This document shows, one piece after another, positions 1-7,770 of a stretch of DNA of 64,000 bases (positions are counted from its first letter, which is position 1; each line of letters opens with the position of its first letter). The notes under the pieces are model-generated. The model was not told where the DNA came from, did no database searches, and saw only the letters and a program-made list of their open reading frames with translations. Source of the DNA: Paenibacillus sp. IHBB 10380 (GTDB lineage: Bacteria; Bacillota; Bacilli; Paenibacillales; Paenibacillaceae); assembly GCF_000949425.1 (NCBI RefSeq), contig NZ_CP010976.1, positions 4,402,001-4,466,000 of the forward strand. The letters are read 5' to 3'. Position numbers and translations under genes: made by a program.

Positions 1-822
1 AAAAGCACGTTCTGCTTTCGTTACACCCTTCTCCGTGAGAGCAACCGATTTAACTTTAATATCTACATTGTAATCTTCTTCTGCTTCTAGACGCTTCACG
101 AAGCGATCTGCGGCATAATACAACTCAGTAGACTTCTGAGCCTGCCCAGAGATAATAAGCGGCGTACGCGCTTCATCAACTAGAATAGAATCCACTTCAT
201 CTATAATGCAGAAATAAAGAGGGCGCTGTACCATTTGTTCTTTATAAAGGACCATATTATCTCGCAAATAGTCAAAGCCGAATTCATTGTTCGTACCATA
301 AGTAATATCGCAGGCATATGCCGTTTGTTTATCCGCATGATCCATACCGTTCAGGTTAACCCCAACGCTTAGACCTAAGTATTCGTATATTGTTCCCATT
401 AACTCGCTATCACGTTGTGCTAGATAGTCGTTGACTGTCACGACATGCACACCTTGTCCTAGAAGTGCGTTCAGATATACAGGTAGCGTACCTACAAGGG
501 TCTTACCTTCACCTGTCTTCATCTCAGCAATTCTGCCTTCATGAAGTGCTATCCCTCCAACTAATTGAACATTAAAATGACGCATACCCAATGTACGTTT
601 GGACGCCTCACGTACCGTAGCAAACGCTTCAGGTAAAATATCCTCGGCTGTCTCACCCTTCTCCAGCCGACCACGGAATTCATCCGTCTTCGCTTTCAAT
701 TGCTCATCCGAGAGTTTCACAAACTCCGGTTCCATTTGGTTAATGACATCAACCGTCTTCATTAGACGTTTGACATCACGTTCATTAACATCTCCGAATA
801 TCTTCTTTACAAGTCCTAACAT
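1..822 (-). CDS. secA: Preprotein translocase ATPase SecA, N-terminal part (runs off the window)
   Basis: The reading frame starts with [11 protein letters not shown] at 822 and is still open at base 1, giving about 274 residues of a protein that is normally 800-840 long. SecA is the ATPase that drives unfolded preproteins through SecYEG. The Walker A segment MKTGEGKT is at residues 101-108 and the Walker B segment IIDEVDS at 206-212, with [11 protein letters not shown] between them, all typical of SecA nucleotide-binding domain 1. It follows hpf on the same strand, as in Bacillus subtilis. The rest of the gene lies outside the window, so its integrity cannot be judged. Confidence 0.97.
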   Translation of the reverse strand, partial: MLGLVKKIFGDVNERDVKRLMKTVDVINQMEPEFVKLSDEQLKAKTDEFRGRLEKGETAEDILPEAFATVREASKRTLGMRHFNVQLVGGIALHEGRIAEMKTGEGKTLVGTLPVYLNALLGQGVHVVTVNDYLAQRDSELMGTIYEYLGLSVGVNLNGMDHADKQTAYACDITYGTNNEFGFDYLRDNMVLYKEQMVQRPLYFCIIDEVDSILVDEARTPLIISGQAQKSTELYYAADRFVKRLEAEEDYNVDIKVKSVALTEKGVTKAERAF

Positions 823-1007
823 AATTAACCCCTTTCGCGCAAAACAGATGGTAGAACCAACCTCATAACTCCAAGGGTTAATGATGAAATTGATTCAATG
901 ATTATGGTTTTGCATAAATTGTAACAGTTTGCAGGAGATGCCGCAACACAGGTTACACACATCTCTAACATATTCGCAACACAAGTCATACTATATATAC
1001 GCGCAAA

Positions 1008-1036
1008 GAGCCCTATCCGTTGCACGGATAGAGGCT
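1008..1036 (-). terminator. Probable terminator between hpf and secA
   Basis: An inverted repeat with 13-bp arms (GAGCC-CTATCCGT type, one mismatch) and a 3-base loop lies 64 bases past the hpf stop. On the minus strand it is followed by only three T residues, so it may be a weak terminator. The short open frame that covers this stretch (825-1094) has no similarity I recognise and is left out. Confidence 0.6.
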
Positions 1037-1099
1037 CATAAACATTAATATTTACAAAAATATGAACTTCTACATTTAAATTTACCTTTAACACGCAAC

Positions 1100-1660
1100 T
1101 TAATCTTGTTCAATTAGGCCATATTTACCATCATCACGTTTATAGACTACATTTACTTCTTTACTATCAATATTAGAAAATACGAAGAAACTATGACCAA
1201 TCATATTCATTTGTAGAATGGCTTCTTCCACATCCATCGGCTTCAAGAAGAAACGCTTCGTACGTACTACTTCTAATTCAAGATCTTCTTCATACTCACC
1301 CGTTGCTACTCCACCATTACTAGCTGAACCTTCAACAAACAAAGTCTTCAAGCTACCTTCTTGGCGAAACTTACGGTTAAGTTTTGTCTTATGCTTACGA
1401 ATTTGGCGCTCCAACTTGTCCACCACAGCATCAATAGATGCATACATATCTTCACTGCGGTCTTCTGCACGAAGCATCACGCCTGGCAATGGAATTGTTA
1501 CCTCCACCGTGTGCAAACCTCGAATTGTACCTAACGTTACTAATCCTTCTGAGGTAAGGGGTGAATCGAAATACCTTTCAAGTCGACTGAGTTTCTTATC
1601 CGCGTATTCCCTCAAAGCTTCTGTCACATCAATCTGTTGACCTCGAATATTAAAATTCAT
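1100..1660 (-). CDS. hpf: Long-form ribosome hibernation promoting factor
   Basis: The 186-residue product has the two parts of a long HPF. An N-terminal S30AE/YfiA domain (residues 1-100, starting MNFNIRGQQIDVTEALREY) binds the 30S subunit. A C-terminal domain (about 130-186, with RTKRFFLKPMDVEEAILQM) dimerises ribosomes into inactive 100S particles. Long HPF is the usual form in Firmicutes. The start is supported by AAAGGAGGAG six bases upstream. The gene sits just upstream of secA, the same place as B. subtilis yvyD/hpf. A possible sigma-A promoter is listed separately; I saw no clear sigma-B or sigma-H site, though B. subtilis uses them for this gene. Confidence 0.97.
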   Translation of the reverse strand: MNFNIRGQQIDVTEALREYADKKLSRLERYFDSPLTSEGLVTLGTIRGLHTVEVTIPLPGVMLRAEDRSEDMYASIDAVVDKLERQIRKHKTKLNRKFRQEGSLKTLFVEGSASNGGVATGEYEEDLELEVVRTKRFFLKPMDVEEAILQMNMIGHSFFVFSNIDSKEVNVVYKRDDGKYGLIEQD

Positions 1661-1684
1661 AGGGCACTCCTCCTTTGCTACTCC

Positions 1685-1713
1685 ATTATATCACAATTGT
1701 TATCGCTAAGTAA
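1685..1713 (-). promoter_or_regulatory. Candidate sigma-A promoter of hpf
   Basis: On the minus strand TTACTT, 17 bases, then TATAAT. The -10 is perfect, the -35 is poor. It lies 25-53 bases upstream of the hpf start codon. The assignment is by eye only. Confidence 0.45.
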
Positions 1714-1852
1714 AAAGGCAATTTTGTAGACAATATAACAATGAAAGCTTTTACATTCCGCCTTAATTTCGACTACATTCTGCTTAATTTATGATGTTTA
1801 TAAGGGTATTCAGATTATTAACCGATAATGAGTCCGAAGAAACATCAGGCAC

Positions 1853-1882
1853 AAAAAAAGGCCCTGAAATAATTCAGGAACC
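1853..1882 (-). terminator. Intrinsic terminator of the cold-shock gene
   Basis: On the minus strand an AGG-CCTGAA stem with a short ATTATT loop and a TTCAGG-CCT return arm is followed by seven T residues. It lies about 70 bases after the csp stop. A near copy without an intact gene lies at 2769-2799. Confidence 0.75.
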
Positions 1883-1948
1883 TTGTGTATTAAATCTTCA
1901 GTTGTTACCATCTAACCATTATATGGGTCGGCATGATGCCAGGATGGA

Positions 1949-2146
1949 TTATAATTTCACAACGTTAGCTGCTTGCGGTCCACGAGCGCCATCAACGACG
2001 TCAAACTCAACGGCTTGACCTTCATCTAAGCTCTTGAAACCATCTGTTTGAATTGCGGAGAAGTGTACGAACACATCGCCTCCATCTTCCGTTTCGAGGA
2101 AGCCATAACCCTTTTCAGCGTTGAACCATTTCACTTTACCTTGCAT
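1949..2146 (-). CDS. Cold-shock protein (CspA/CspB family)
   Basis: A 65-residue single cold-shock domain. RNP1 is KGYGFLE (residues 12-18, the usual third F replaced by L) and RNP2 is VFVHFSAI (about 26-33). The start [15 protein letters not shown] and the end GPQAANV are typical of the family. These proteins bind single-stranded nucleic acid and melt RNA structure. The gene is monocistronic: a consensus sigma-A promoter at 2200-2228, a leader hairpin at 2176-2194 and its own terminator. B. subtilis has several paralogues, so I do not assign cspB, cspC or cspD. Confidence 0.96.
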   Translation of the reverse strand: MQGKVKWFNAEKGYGFLETEDGGDVFVHFSAIQTDGFKSLDEGQAVEFDVVDGARGPQAANVVKL

Positions 2147-2175
2147 TCACAAACATTCCCTTCGTTTTCAAATAG

Positions 2176-2194
2176 AAGTGAGCCTTACTCACTT
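2176..2194 (-). promoter_or_regulatory. Leader hairpin of the cold-shock gene
   Basis: The sequence AAGTGAG, five bases, CTCACTT forms a perfect 7-bp stem about 30 bases upstream of the csp start codon, close to the expected 5' end of the mRNA. Structured leaders are common in cold-shock mRNAs; that this one acts in regulation is inference. Confidence 0.5.
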
Positions 2195-2199
2195 TTTTG

Positions 2200-2228
2200 A
2201 ATATAACACCGGAAGGAAGCGCTGTCAA
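2200..2228 (-). promoter_or_regulatory. Sigma-A promoter of the cold-shock gene
   Basis: TTGACA, 17 bases, TATATT on the minus strand: a perfect -35, a near-perfect -10 and ideal spacing. It predicts a 5' leader of about 45-50 bases. Confidence 0.85.
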
Positions 2229-2447
2229 ATGGGTTCTTATCATCTTAACTGCAAAGAGCCTCTTCAATATTGGACTCTCCATCGCCTACTGCGCACGTTC
2301 AATATCCCAAAAAAACCCTCTAAATCCACTCAAGAATGCACAAGTAGATAGAAGACTCATTTTTTAAATATGATTTACTTCACAATAGCTTGGATTGCCC
2401 CTTAAGTTTGAATACACGCTCTCATAATCCTACCCTATCTTAGTTTC

Positions 2448-2585
2448 TTAGAATTTATAATCGAACGCTTTAATGGGAATTGGTTCAATCAAATTTTGCT
2501 TGTAGAAATCATAAGGTGCTATGTCTTGAATGCTCGAATGGATTCTGCGTTCATTGTAAAACTGAATGAACTCAACCACTACTTC
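2448..2585 (-). pseudogene. C-terminal fragment of an IS3-type transposase, inverted
   Basis: The minus-strand frame reads EVVVEFIQFYNERRIHSSIQ and ends ...IKAFDYKF before a stop at 2448. The pattern FYNERR-HSSI is the standard ending of the DDE integrase core in IS3/IS150-like orfB transposases. An in-frame stop lies just upstream of it at 2586-2588, so nothing longer is encoded. The preceding part of the same protein is found in the opposite orientation starting at 2592. Confidence 0.75.
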
Positions 2586-2591
2586 TTAAGG

Positions 2592-2760
2592 TCCGGGTCC
2601 GATAATGGTTCACAGTTTGTACGGCATGCCGTTTAAGATGCTTACAAAATATATCACGTCGAGCATGAACGAATTCCAGTAAGAACGCCAAACATGAACG
2701 CTCACATTGAATCGTTTCACCCTATTCTCTCTAGCTATGATTTTAATTCCTATCATGAAA
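2592..2760 (+). pseudogene. Middle fragment of an IS3-type transposase integrase core
   Basis: The plus-strand frame reads SGSDNGSQFVRHAV, a stop at 2634-2636, then on in the same frame DAYKIYHVEHERIPVRTP, NMNAHIESFH and SSYDFNSYHEK. SDNGSQF carries the second catalytic aspartate region and TPNMNAHIESFH the region before the catalytic glutamate (E in IESF) of DDE integrases. Only a few residues seem to be missing between this piece and the inverted C-terminal piece. It is dead because of the internal stop and the missing N-terminal half. Confidence 0.75.
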
Positions 2761-2768
2761 AGCGCAGA

Positions 2769-2799
2769 AAAGACCCTGAAATGATTCAGGATCCCTGTG
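2769..2799 (-). terminator. Orphan copy of the csp-type terminator
   Basis: CCTGAA-TCATT-TCAGG on the minus strand, followed by a broken T run, closely resembles the csp terminator at 1853-1882, including flanking bases (CTGTGG/CTTGTG). It lies 24 bases after the stop of the small coding-like remnant at 2823-2897 and directly at the end of the transposase fragment. Confidence 0.45.
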
Positions 2800-2822
2800 G
2801 AATATGTTCATTCTCTAAGTAA

Positions 2823-2897
2823 TTATTCCTTATTCCATTCGTAGAACTCTGAAGCCTTCACTACATAGACCAAATAATCAATATCGGTTCTATCAAT
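2823..2897 (-). pseudogene. Short coding-like remnant of unknown origin
   Basis: Between two stops the minus strand reads DIDYLVYVVKASEFYEWNKE, followed by a stop and a terminator-like hairpin. The composition looks like a real protein end, but no start codon or ribosome site is visible and I do not recognise the family. It may be the last part of a gene cut off by the nearby rearrangement, or chance. Confidence 0.3.
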
Positions 2898-2913
2898 CTA
2901 TAAATTAATCTAT

Positions 2914-2953
2914 AAAAAATGGATAAAGCCTCTATCTAATGACAGAGGCTTTA
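2914..2953 (-). terminator. Terminator after the fliD-fliS-fliT operon
   Basis: AAAGCCTCT with its exact complement AGAGGCTTT around a 10-base loop, followed on the minus strand by ATCCATTTTTTATA. It lies about 32 bases after the fliT stop. Confidence 0.8.
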
Positions 2954-2984
2954 TGAGATATCAACTAAATTTTTACTATAGATT

Positions 2985-3320
2985 CTATTTACGGCGATCC
3001 ATAAGGATACTATCAGGTGAATAGGCGGTCTCATATCCATTACGTTGAGCTTTAGATTGACTACGTTGTAATAGCCAATCTTGAGCTTCGTTTTTCAGTA
3101 CTAGCATTCTAGCCATAATTAATTCATTACTTTTCAATATTTGTTGTATTTTAACCCTTTGGGCATTCGTCAGTACATGATCTGCTTTTAGATTGTTTAA
3201 TCTATCCACCAACTTTTGACGCACATCTACAAAAAGCTCCATTTCCTCATAAGAACACTCATCTACTGTATTTATCATTTCATTAGTTAAGTTATTTAGC
3301 TCCTCTATTGTCTCATCCAT
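2985..3320 (-). CDS. fliT: FliT-like flagellar export chaperone
   Basis: A 111-residue, mostly helical, charged protein (MDETIEELNNLTNEMI...). No strong motif is visible. The call rests on size, helical content and position: directly after fliS with an 8-base overlap, as fliT follows fliS in B. subtilis. FliT proteins keep the filament cap protein FliD export-competent. Sequence similarity between FliT proteins is low, so the family name is inferred from context. Confidence 0.7.
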   Translation of the reverse strand: MDETIEELNNLTNEMINTVDECSYEEMELFVDVRQKLVDRLNNLKADHVLTNAQRVKIQQILKSNELIMARMLVLKNEAQDWLLQRSQSKAQRNGYETAYSPDSILMDRRK

Positions 3321-3711
3321 GAGAAGTAGTTTCGCCTAACTTTGGGGTTCCCATTTTTATTGCCTCAAGCCAAGTATCCTTCAATTCCTGTATATAGCCC
3401 AAAGCCTCTTCAGCTAAAGCCTTTTCTTTTTTTATGTTAGATTGAATTAACAGGTGATAAATATATTCATATAAAGAATATAGATTCTTGGAGATATCAT
3501 AAGTATAGTCAAGTGTAGACATCAGTTCGCTGATGATAGTTTGAGCTTTACTCACATTTAAATTAGTGATTTCATAGTTTCTCTTATCCATTCCGTCAAC
3601 GGCTATTCGAATGAAACGTATGGCCCCATCATATAACATGATGACCAGTTGTTCTGGAGTTGATGTTTGAACTGAAGACTGACGATACTTGTCATAAGGA
3701 GATTTCATCAT
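3313..3711 (-). CDS. fliS: Flagellin export chaperone FliS
   Basis: FliS binds the C-terminus of newly made flagellin and stops it polymerising in the cytoplasm. The product has the family signature YRQSSVQTSTPEQLVIMLYD near the N-terminus and an all-helical composition of about 132 residues. Two adjacent ATG codons (3711 and 3708) follow AAGGGTG; I chose the first. An upstream GTG at 3720 is in frame but lies within the ribosome site. It follows fliD after 11 bases and overlaps fliT by 8. Confidence 0.95.
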   Translation of the reverse strand: MMKSPYDKYRQSSVQTSTPEQLVIMLYDGAIRFIRIAVDGMDKRNYEITNLNVSKAQTIISELMSTLDYTYDISKNLYSLYEYIYHLLIQSNIKKEKALAEEALGYIQELKDTWLEAIKMGTPKLGETTSHG

Positions 3712-3722
3712 TGTTTTCACCC

Positions 3723-5228
3723 TTACCCTAATAAGCTTGTTAAGCTAGATGATTGAGAGTTGTACTTACCCATAGATTTTTCCATAGCAGTAAATTGCTT
3801 GTAGTATCTAGTTTCCATATCCGCCAACCGAGTCGCCAGAGCTGAAATTCGTTTATTGTAACCTTTCAATTGCCTTCCCATAACACTTTCTTCTTTAAAG
3901 ATACTATTAGCATCATTGCTATATTTAGAAGTACCCGCACTTTTCACCAAATTATCAAGTGCCTTATTCATAACATTATCTAGCTTGTTGTATATACCTG
4001 TATTTACACTATCTCCAGTAATACCTTTAAATATATTCATGATTTTCTCTGGGTCACTTTCCAAAGATGCTGTTAATTTTTTTTCATCAATATATATTTT
4101 ACCATTTTCAAAATACTGTCCCGTAGTTATGCCAACCGAACTTAAATTGCTAAGCTGCCCCGAGATAATAGAGCGCATATCACTTATAGCAGTATTTAGT
4201 ATTCCATCATTTTTTAGAAGCCCACTTTTTGCCTTGGCTTCCCATGCTGTAATCTCACTTTCTTTCATATCTGCTTTCTGCTTGTCTGAAAGAGGTACAA
4301 ATGTCCGATATTTCTCTTCACTAGTTTTCTTGTTAAATGTACTAATTAAGTCATTATAATTTTCAACAAATGCTTTAATTGTCTCCAGCGCTTTGGTTGG
4401 ATCGGCGCGGGTAGTAATTGAGCTTGGACCATCAGTCCCAGTAACGTCCAGAATGGTAAGCTGGACACCATTTACAATTAATGAATTGTTATCTGGATAG
4501 AATACTTTCGATGTACCGTCTTTTGTATTTGTAACCGTAACCTCAGCAATCTTTGCTGGCTCTGCTATCACATCTGTTGGGAATCCCAATAGTGTTAACA
4601 AGGAGCTTGCCTTAGCGGTACCATCAGTATCAGTAAGCTGAATATTACTGATAGTCCCGTAATCTTTAGCTGTTATTGAAAACTTACCACTCAATTCATC
4701 AAATGATGCATTGACTTTACTACCAGAAGAAGAACTAATTTTACTAATGACACTTGAAACTGTATCCGTCGCTTTAAACGTCAATTTTGTCTTATTGATA
4801 TACAAATCATAAGTATCATCTGCTGAGCCTGCTCCAATGTCCATCAAAGTCGTTTTTAATGTAACATCGGATGTTACACTCCCTGGTGTCTTCAATCCAC
4901 TTGCAGATTGAAGGTATGCTTTTTCTGCTATTTTTGTAACTTCGACAGACATGGGTGTGCCGTTAGCATTTCCTGTGACTTCGGCCTTAACGGCTGTCGT
5001 ATTACCAGTTACTGTTACTTGTTGTGTATTCATCGCTCCTGAATGCTTATATGCAGTAAGCTTACTCTTAAAATCAACCATTTTACTATTCATTTCACGA
5101 TAACTATCTCGAGTCCATTCTAAACGGGTTTTTTGTTGATTCAATTTATCAAGTGGCGCCCGTTTCGCTGTCATAAGTGATGTTACCATGCTGTCAATAT
5201 CCATACCTGAGAATCCGTTAATACGCAT
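3723..5228 (-). CDS. fliD: Flagellar filament cap protein FliD (HAP2)
   Basis: FliD forms the cap under which flagellin subunits are folded into the filament tip. The 501-residue product has the N-terminal family pattern MRINGFSGMDIDSMVTSLM and heptad-rich D0/D1 regions at both ends (about 1-65 and 440-501, ending SSSLTSLLG), with a Ser/Thr-rich beta domain between them. AAAGGAGG lies eight bases before the ATG. It follows flaG by 13 bases and precedes fliS and fliT in one operon. Confidence 0.97.
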   Translation of the reverse strand: MRINGFSGMDIDSMVTSLMTAKRAPLDKLNQQKTRLEWTRDSYREMNSKMVDFKSKLTAYKHSGAMNTQQVTVTGNTTAVKAEVTGNANGTPMSVEVTKIAEKAYLQSASGLKTPGSVTSDVTLKTTLMDIGAGSADDTYDLYINKTKLTFKATDTVSSVISKISSSSGSKVNASFDELSGKFSITAKDYGTISNIQLTDTDGTAKASSLLTLLGFPTDVIAEPAKIAEVTVTNTKDGTSKVFYPDNNSLIVNGVQLTILDVTGTDGPSSITTRADPTKALETIKAFVENYNDLISTFNKKTSEEKYRTFVPLSDKQKADMKESEITAWEAKAKSGLLKNDGILNTAISDMRSIISGQLSNLSSVGITTGQYFENGKIYIDEKKLTASLESDPEKIMNIFKGITGDSVNTGIYNKLDNVMNKALDNLVKSAGTSKYSNDANSIFKEESVMGRQLKGYNKRISALATRLADMETRYYKQFTAMEKSMGKYNSQSSSLTSLLG

Positions 5229-5241
5229 TTATATGCCTCCT

Positions 5242-5634
5242 TTATACCTTCTCGTCAATAAGAATGCCCGCAATTTCCATCATTTTAGCAACCAAGTCTA
5301 GAGTCTTCTCAGGAGGAACTTCACGAATCAGCTCCCCACTTTCCTTGTTCAGCACCTTTACCATGATGGCGTGTGTCTTCTCATGTACACTAATTTCAAG
5401 GGTTGTCATAGGTCCCTCTAACGCCTTAACAGCTCGATCTATGTTCCGTATAAGCTGTTCTTGCCCAATAGGAATCTGAACCCCTTGTTTCTCCAACTTA
5501 GCTAATTCAGTTCCACTCTTCACTGCTCTGATTAGATTCGTAGCTTGATTAGAAGAAGTATTTTCATTCATCTGTCGTGGCTCAGCAGTAGTGTTTGTAT
5601 AGCTATTGGTAGATAAAGAGAATTGCAAATTCAT
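5242..5634 (-). CDS. flaG: FlaG family flagellar protein
   Basis: The 130-residue product has the conserved FlaG C-terminal segment LEISVHEKTHAIMVKVLN...GELIREVPPEKTLDLVAKM (residues about 78-120) after a disordered N-terminus rich in Asn, Thr and Ser. FlaG is encoded next to fliD in many bacteria and affects filament length. The ribosome site GGAGGGTG precedes the ATG. It is the first gene of the flaG-fliD-fliS-fliT operon. Confidence 0.93.
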   Translation of the reverse strand: MNLQFSLSTNSYTNTTAEPRQMNENTSSNQATNLIRAVKSGTELAKLEKQGVQIPIGQEQLIRNIDRAVKALEGPMTTLEISVHEKTHAIMVKVLNKESGELIREVPPEKTLDLVAKMMEIAGILIDEKV

Positions 5635-5942
5635 TAGACACCCTCCGGTTATTCGTTTATCTTATTTATCGGTTATTATGGTTGACTAATGAAGAGGAAC
5701 TGCAAAGTCTTGTTACAAACAATAGTCTATCCTATCAACAAAAATGTAAGTAGAATATATCGAAACTTAGCATCACACTTGCATGCAGTTTTTACTAGAA
5801 ATGACTATAAGATACAAAGCATCCACAACCAAGGTATTTCATTCGGTTCAATAACCCCAATTGCGCTATCCCTCGTAGAGTTTTATTGAGCCCTCGAATT
5901 GAAAATCATGATTATATATTATTTGGAATCCCGAAAATACAA
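5635..5942. other. 308-base intergenic region between the phosphonate operon and flaG
   Basis: It carries the flaG ribosome site and, at 5666-5673, an ACCGATAA motif (minus strand) resembling the sigma-D -10 box; no TAAA-type -35 is found 14-17 bases away, so I do not call a promoter. No convincing terminator is visible after the dehydrogenase gene. The plus-strand frame at 5689-5889 has no ribosome site or recognisable content. Confidence 0.5.
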
Positions 5943-7058
5943 CTATTGCAAGGTACTAATATTAGAACTCAATTCATTAAATAATACTTCCGTGTTAACC
6001 AGACTATTCTGTGCCCTTTGAATTTCTACTAATCCATTTTTAATTTTTATAAGATCTTCTTTTTGTATTCCATAATTACTGAATAACAAAGAGACCTCTA
6101 ACTTATTAAATAACAAGATCAGTCTATTTTCATTAAGCGGTCCTAAGATTTCTGTTAATGCACGATCTAAATTTTTTTCTTGTCCGTAAATTGATTTTAT
6201 TATTGAAGGTAGAGTTATACTGCAAGCAATTCCATGAGGTATCTCTTTCCTTAATGTTAATTCATAGGAAATTGCATGCGCAATAGCTGTCTGCGTATTT
6301 GAAAATGCTAATCCAGCCTTTAGAGAGGCATACATCAACCTCTCTCTTAATGCTATGTTTGACAAATCATTTATAAGTTTCGGTAATACCTCTATAATCT
6401 CTTTGGCTGCTTGTATAGCATGATCTCTGGATAAATAATTAGCATTCTTATTCCATAAAGATTCGAAACTATGTGATAATGCATCTAGACCTGTTTGAAT
6501 TGTAAGTTCTTTAGAAAGTGATAACGTTAAAAGAGGATCATAGATCGCTAATTCACACCATAGATCTTTTAATTGTAGAGAGTATTTTTTTTTGTTAACG
6601 TTATCCCACACAGTAGCCCAAGGCGTAATTTCACTACTAGTTCCAGAAGTTGTAGGAATAGCAATTATAGGACGTAGTTTATACTCGAACTCTGTTCCTT
6701 CTTTTATCAACCTTTTTAATGGTTCAAAACTAGACTGAGATTCTTGATAAACAGAGAGAACTTTAGCAGTATCGATTACACTACCACCACCAAGAGCAAC
6801 AATAACATCAAAATGTTGATGTATAATTTTTTCATAATAAAATGACAACTCATCAATAGTTGGATTAGGTGCGATACTATCTATAATAATAATATCGCTA
6901 TTTATTTGTTGCTTTAACTGTTCTACTGTTCCTCTTTTAGTAAATCCCTTGGAAGTTAGCAAGAGGACCTTTCTATCACCTACAACCTCATTCAGTTGAG
7001 TAAAGCTGCCTTGTCCAAAAGTGACTTGGACAGGATTATAATAATTAAATTTATTCAT
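5943..7058 (-). CDS. Iron-type alcohol dehydrogenase, probable phosphonoacetaldehyde reductase
   Basis: A 371-residue group III (Fe-dependent) alcohol dehydrogenase. The nucleotide-binding motif GGGSVIDTAK is at residues 90-99. Metal ligands are visible as D192, H196 (DALSH), H261 (AIAHAIS) and H275 (PHGIA). In phosphonate clusters enzymes of this family (PhpC, FomC, DhpG) reduce phosphonoacetaldehyde to 2-hydroxyethylphosphonate. Its place as last gene after PEP mutase and phosphonopyruvate decarboxylase makes this the best reading. The start at 7058 overlaps the upstream gene by 8 bases; an upstream in-frame start adds seven residues but has no better ribosome site. No 2-aminoethylphosphonate aminotransferase is present. 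Substrate is inferred from context. Confidence 0.85.
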   Translation of the reverse strand: MNKFNYYNPVQVTFGQGSFTQLNEVVGDRKVLLLTSKGFTKRGTVEQLKQQINSDIIIIDSIAPNPTIDELSFYYEKIIHQHFDVIVALGGGSVIDTAKVLSVYQESQSSFEPLKRLIKEGTEFEYKLRPIIAIPTTSGTSSEITPWATVWDNVNKKKYSLQLKDLWCELAIYDPLLTLSLSKELTIQTGLDALSHSFESLWNKNANYLSRDHAIQAAKEIIEVLPKLINDLSNIALRERLMYASLKAGLAFSNTQTAIAHAISYELTLRKEIPHGIACSITLPSIIKSIYGQEKNLDRALTEILGPLNENRLILLFNKLEVSLLFSNYGIQKEDLIKIKNGLVEIQRAQNSLVNTEVLFNELSSNISTLQ

Positions 7059-7770
7059 CCTCAAACATCTTCTTTGCAAGTTTATAATCTTCTAAAAAAT
7101 CAATTTCAATCCATGGGAGATTCTCTGTTGAAGAACAGTATATTGTACCACCTGCTTCTACCATTCTAGTAAATGCATACGTATCATATTCATTTAAACT
7201 TTCATTGAACAATATATGTTCAATTTGCTCAAATAAAGCCTTTGAATTATTTACATAGGCTATCCCGGTCCACTCACCATCAGATTCGCTACTAGAAATA
7301 CCTTTATGGGATTTAATCAAATACTTTTCATGATCAATCATTACTTTCATTGCTTCTTCATCTGTAGGACCATAGTCAGTTACTAATTCAATATCATAAT
7401 TACCTATAAATCTTTTATTTAATGTAGACTTTAAAAGGTCTTCATCGAAAACTACATCACCATGTAGGTATACAAAAGGATCATTATTAACAAATTCCTT
7501 AGCGAACCATAAAGACCCCATATTATTACAATGTTTATAAAAGGGATTTGCTATATAGGTAACTCCTTCGCCAACTTTCTTTTTGATTAGACTTTCTTTA
7601 TAACCGACTACAATACTAACTTGGTCTATACCATTCTTTTTAAGGATATCAATAGATCGGTTAAGTATTTGTTGATTATTTATTTCTAATAGACCCTTGG
7701 GACTTTCTAGGGTAAGAGGATACAGTCTACTTGATAGACCTGCCGCAACTATCACAGCCTTTTTAATCAT
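7051..7770 (-). CDS. Sugar-nucleotidyltransferase-fold cytidylyltransferase (LicC/PntC-like)
   Basis: A 239-residue protein with the nucleotidyltransferase signature AAGLSSRLYPLT (9-20) followed by SPKGLLEI, and the acceptor-side motif NNMGSLW and HGDVVFD used by phosphocholine and 2-aminoethylphosphonate cytidylyltransferases. These enzymes activate small phosphate or phosphonate compounds with CTP. Here the likely product is a CMP-phosphonate. It overlaps the decarboxylase gene by 8 bases and the dehydrogenase by 8, so translation is probably coupled. A second nucleotidyltransferase domain is fused to the PEP mutase, so their substrates may differ. The exact substrate is unproven. Confidence 0.85.
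   Translation of the reverse strand: MIKKAVIVAAGLSSRLYPLTLESPKGLLEINNQQILNRSIDILKKNGIDQVSIVVGYKESLIKKKVGEGVTYIANPFYKHCNNMGSLWFAKEFVNNDPFVYLHGDVVFDEDLLKSTLNKRFIGNYDIELVTDYGPTDEEAMKVMIDHEKYLIKSHKGISSSESDGEWTGIAYVNNSKALFEQIEHILFNESLNEYDTYAFTRMVEAGGTIYCSSTENLPWIEIDFLEDYKLAKKMFEDE

Larger units (their letters stand above)
2147..2984. other. 838-base stretch without an intact gene: csp promoter, broken transposase, orphan terminator, coding scrap
   Basis: This stretch separates csp from the flagellar cluster. It holds the csp promoter and leader, two oppositely oriented pieces of an IS3-type transposase (2448-2585 and 2592-2760), a copy of the csp-type terminator (2769-2799), a short coding-like remnant (2823-2897) and the fliT terminator. 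No intact gene was found on either strand. Confidence 0.7.

Noticed and set aside
825..1094. 89-codon minus-strand frame between hpf and secA
   Set aside because: It crosses the hpf terminator hairpin, has no recognisable domain and no convincing ribosome site; composition looks non-coding.
1791..2018. 75-codon plus-strand frame over the csp terminator and 3' end
   Set aside because: It runs antisense to csp and through its terminator, without ribosome site or known similarity.
5666..5692. Sigma-D promoter for flaG-fliD
   Set aside because: ACCGATAA is a fair -10 but no TAAA-like -35 is found at 14-17 bases.
5689..5889. 66-codon plus-strand frame between flaG and the dehydrogenase gene
   Set aside because: No ribosome site, no homology I can see, opposite to all genes around it.
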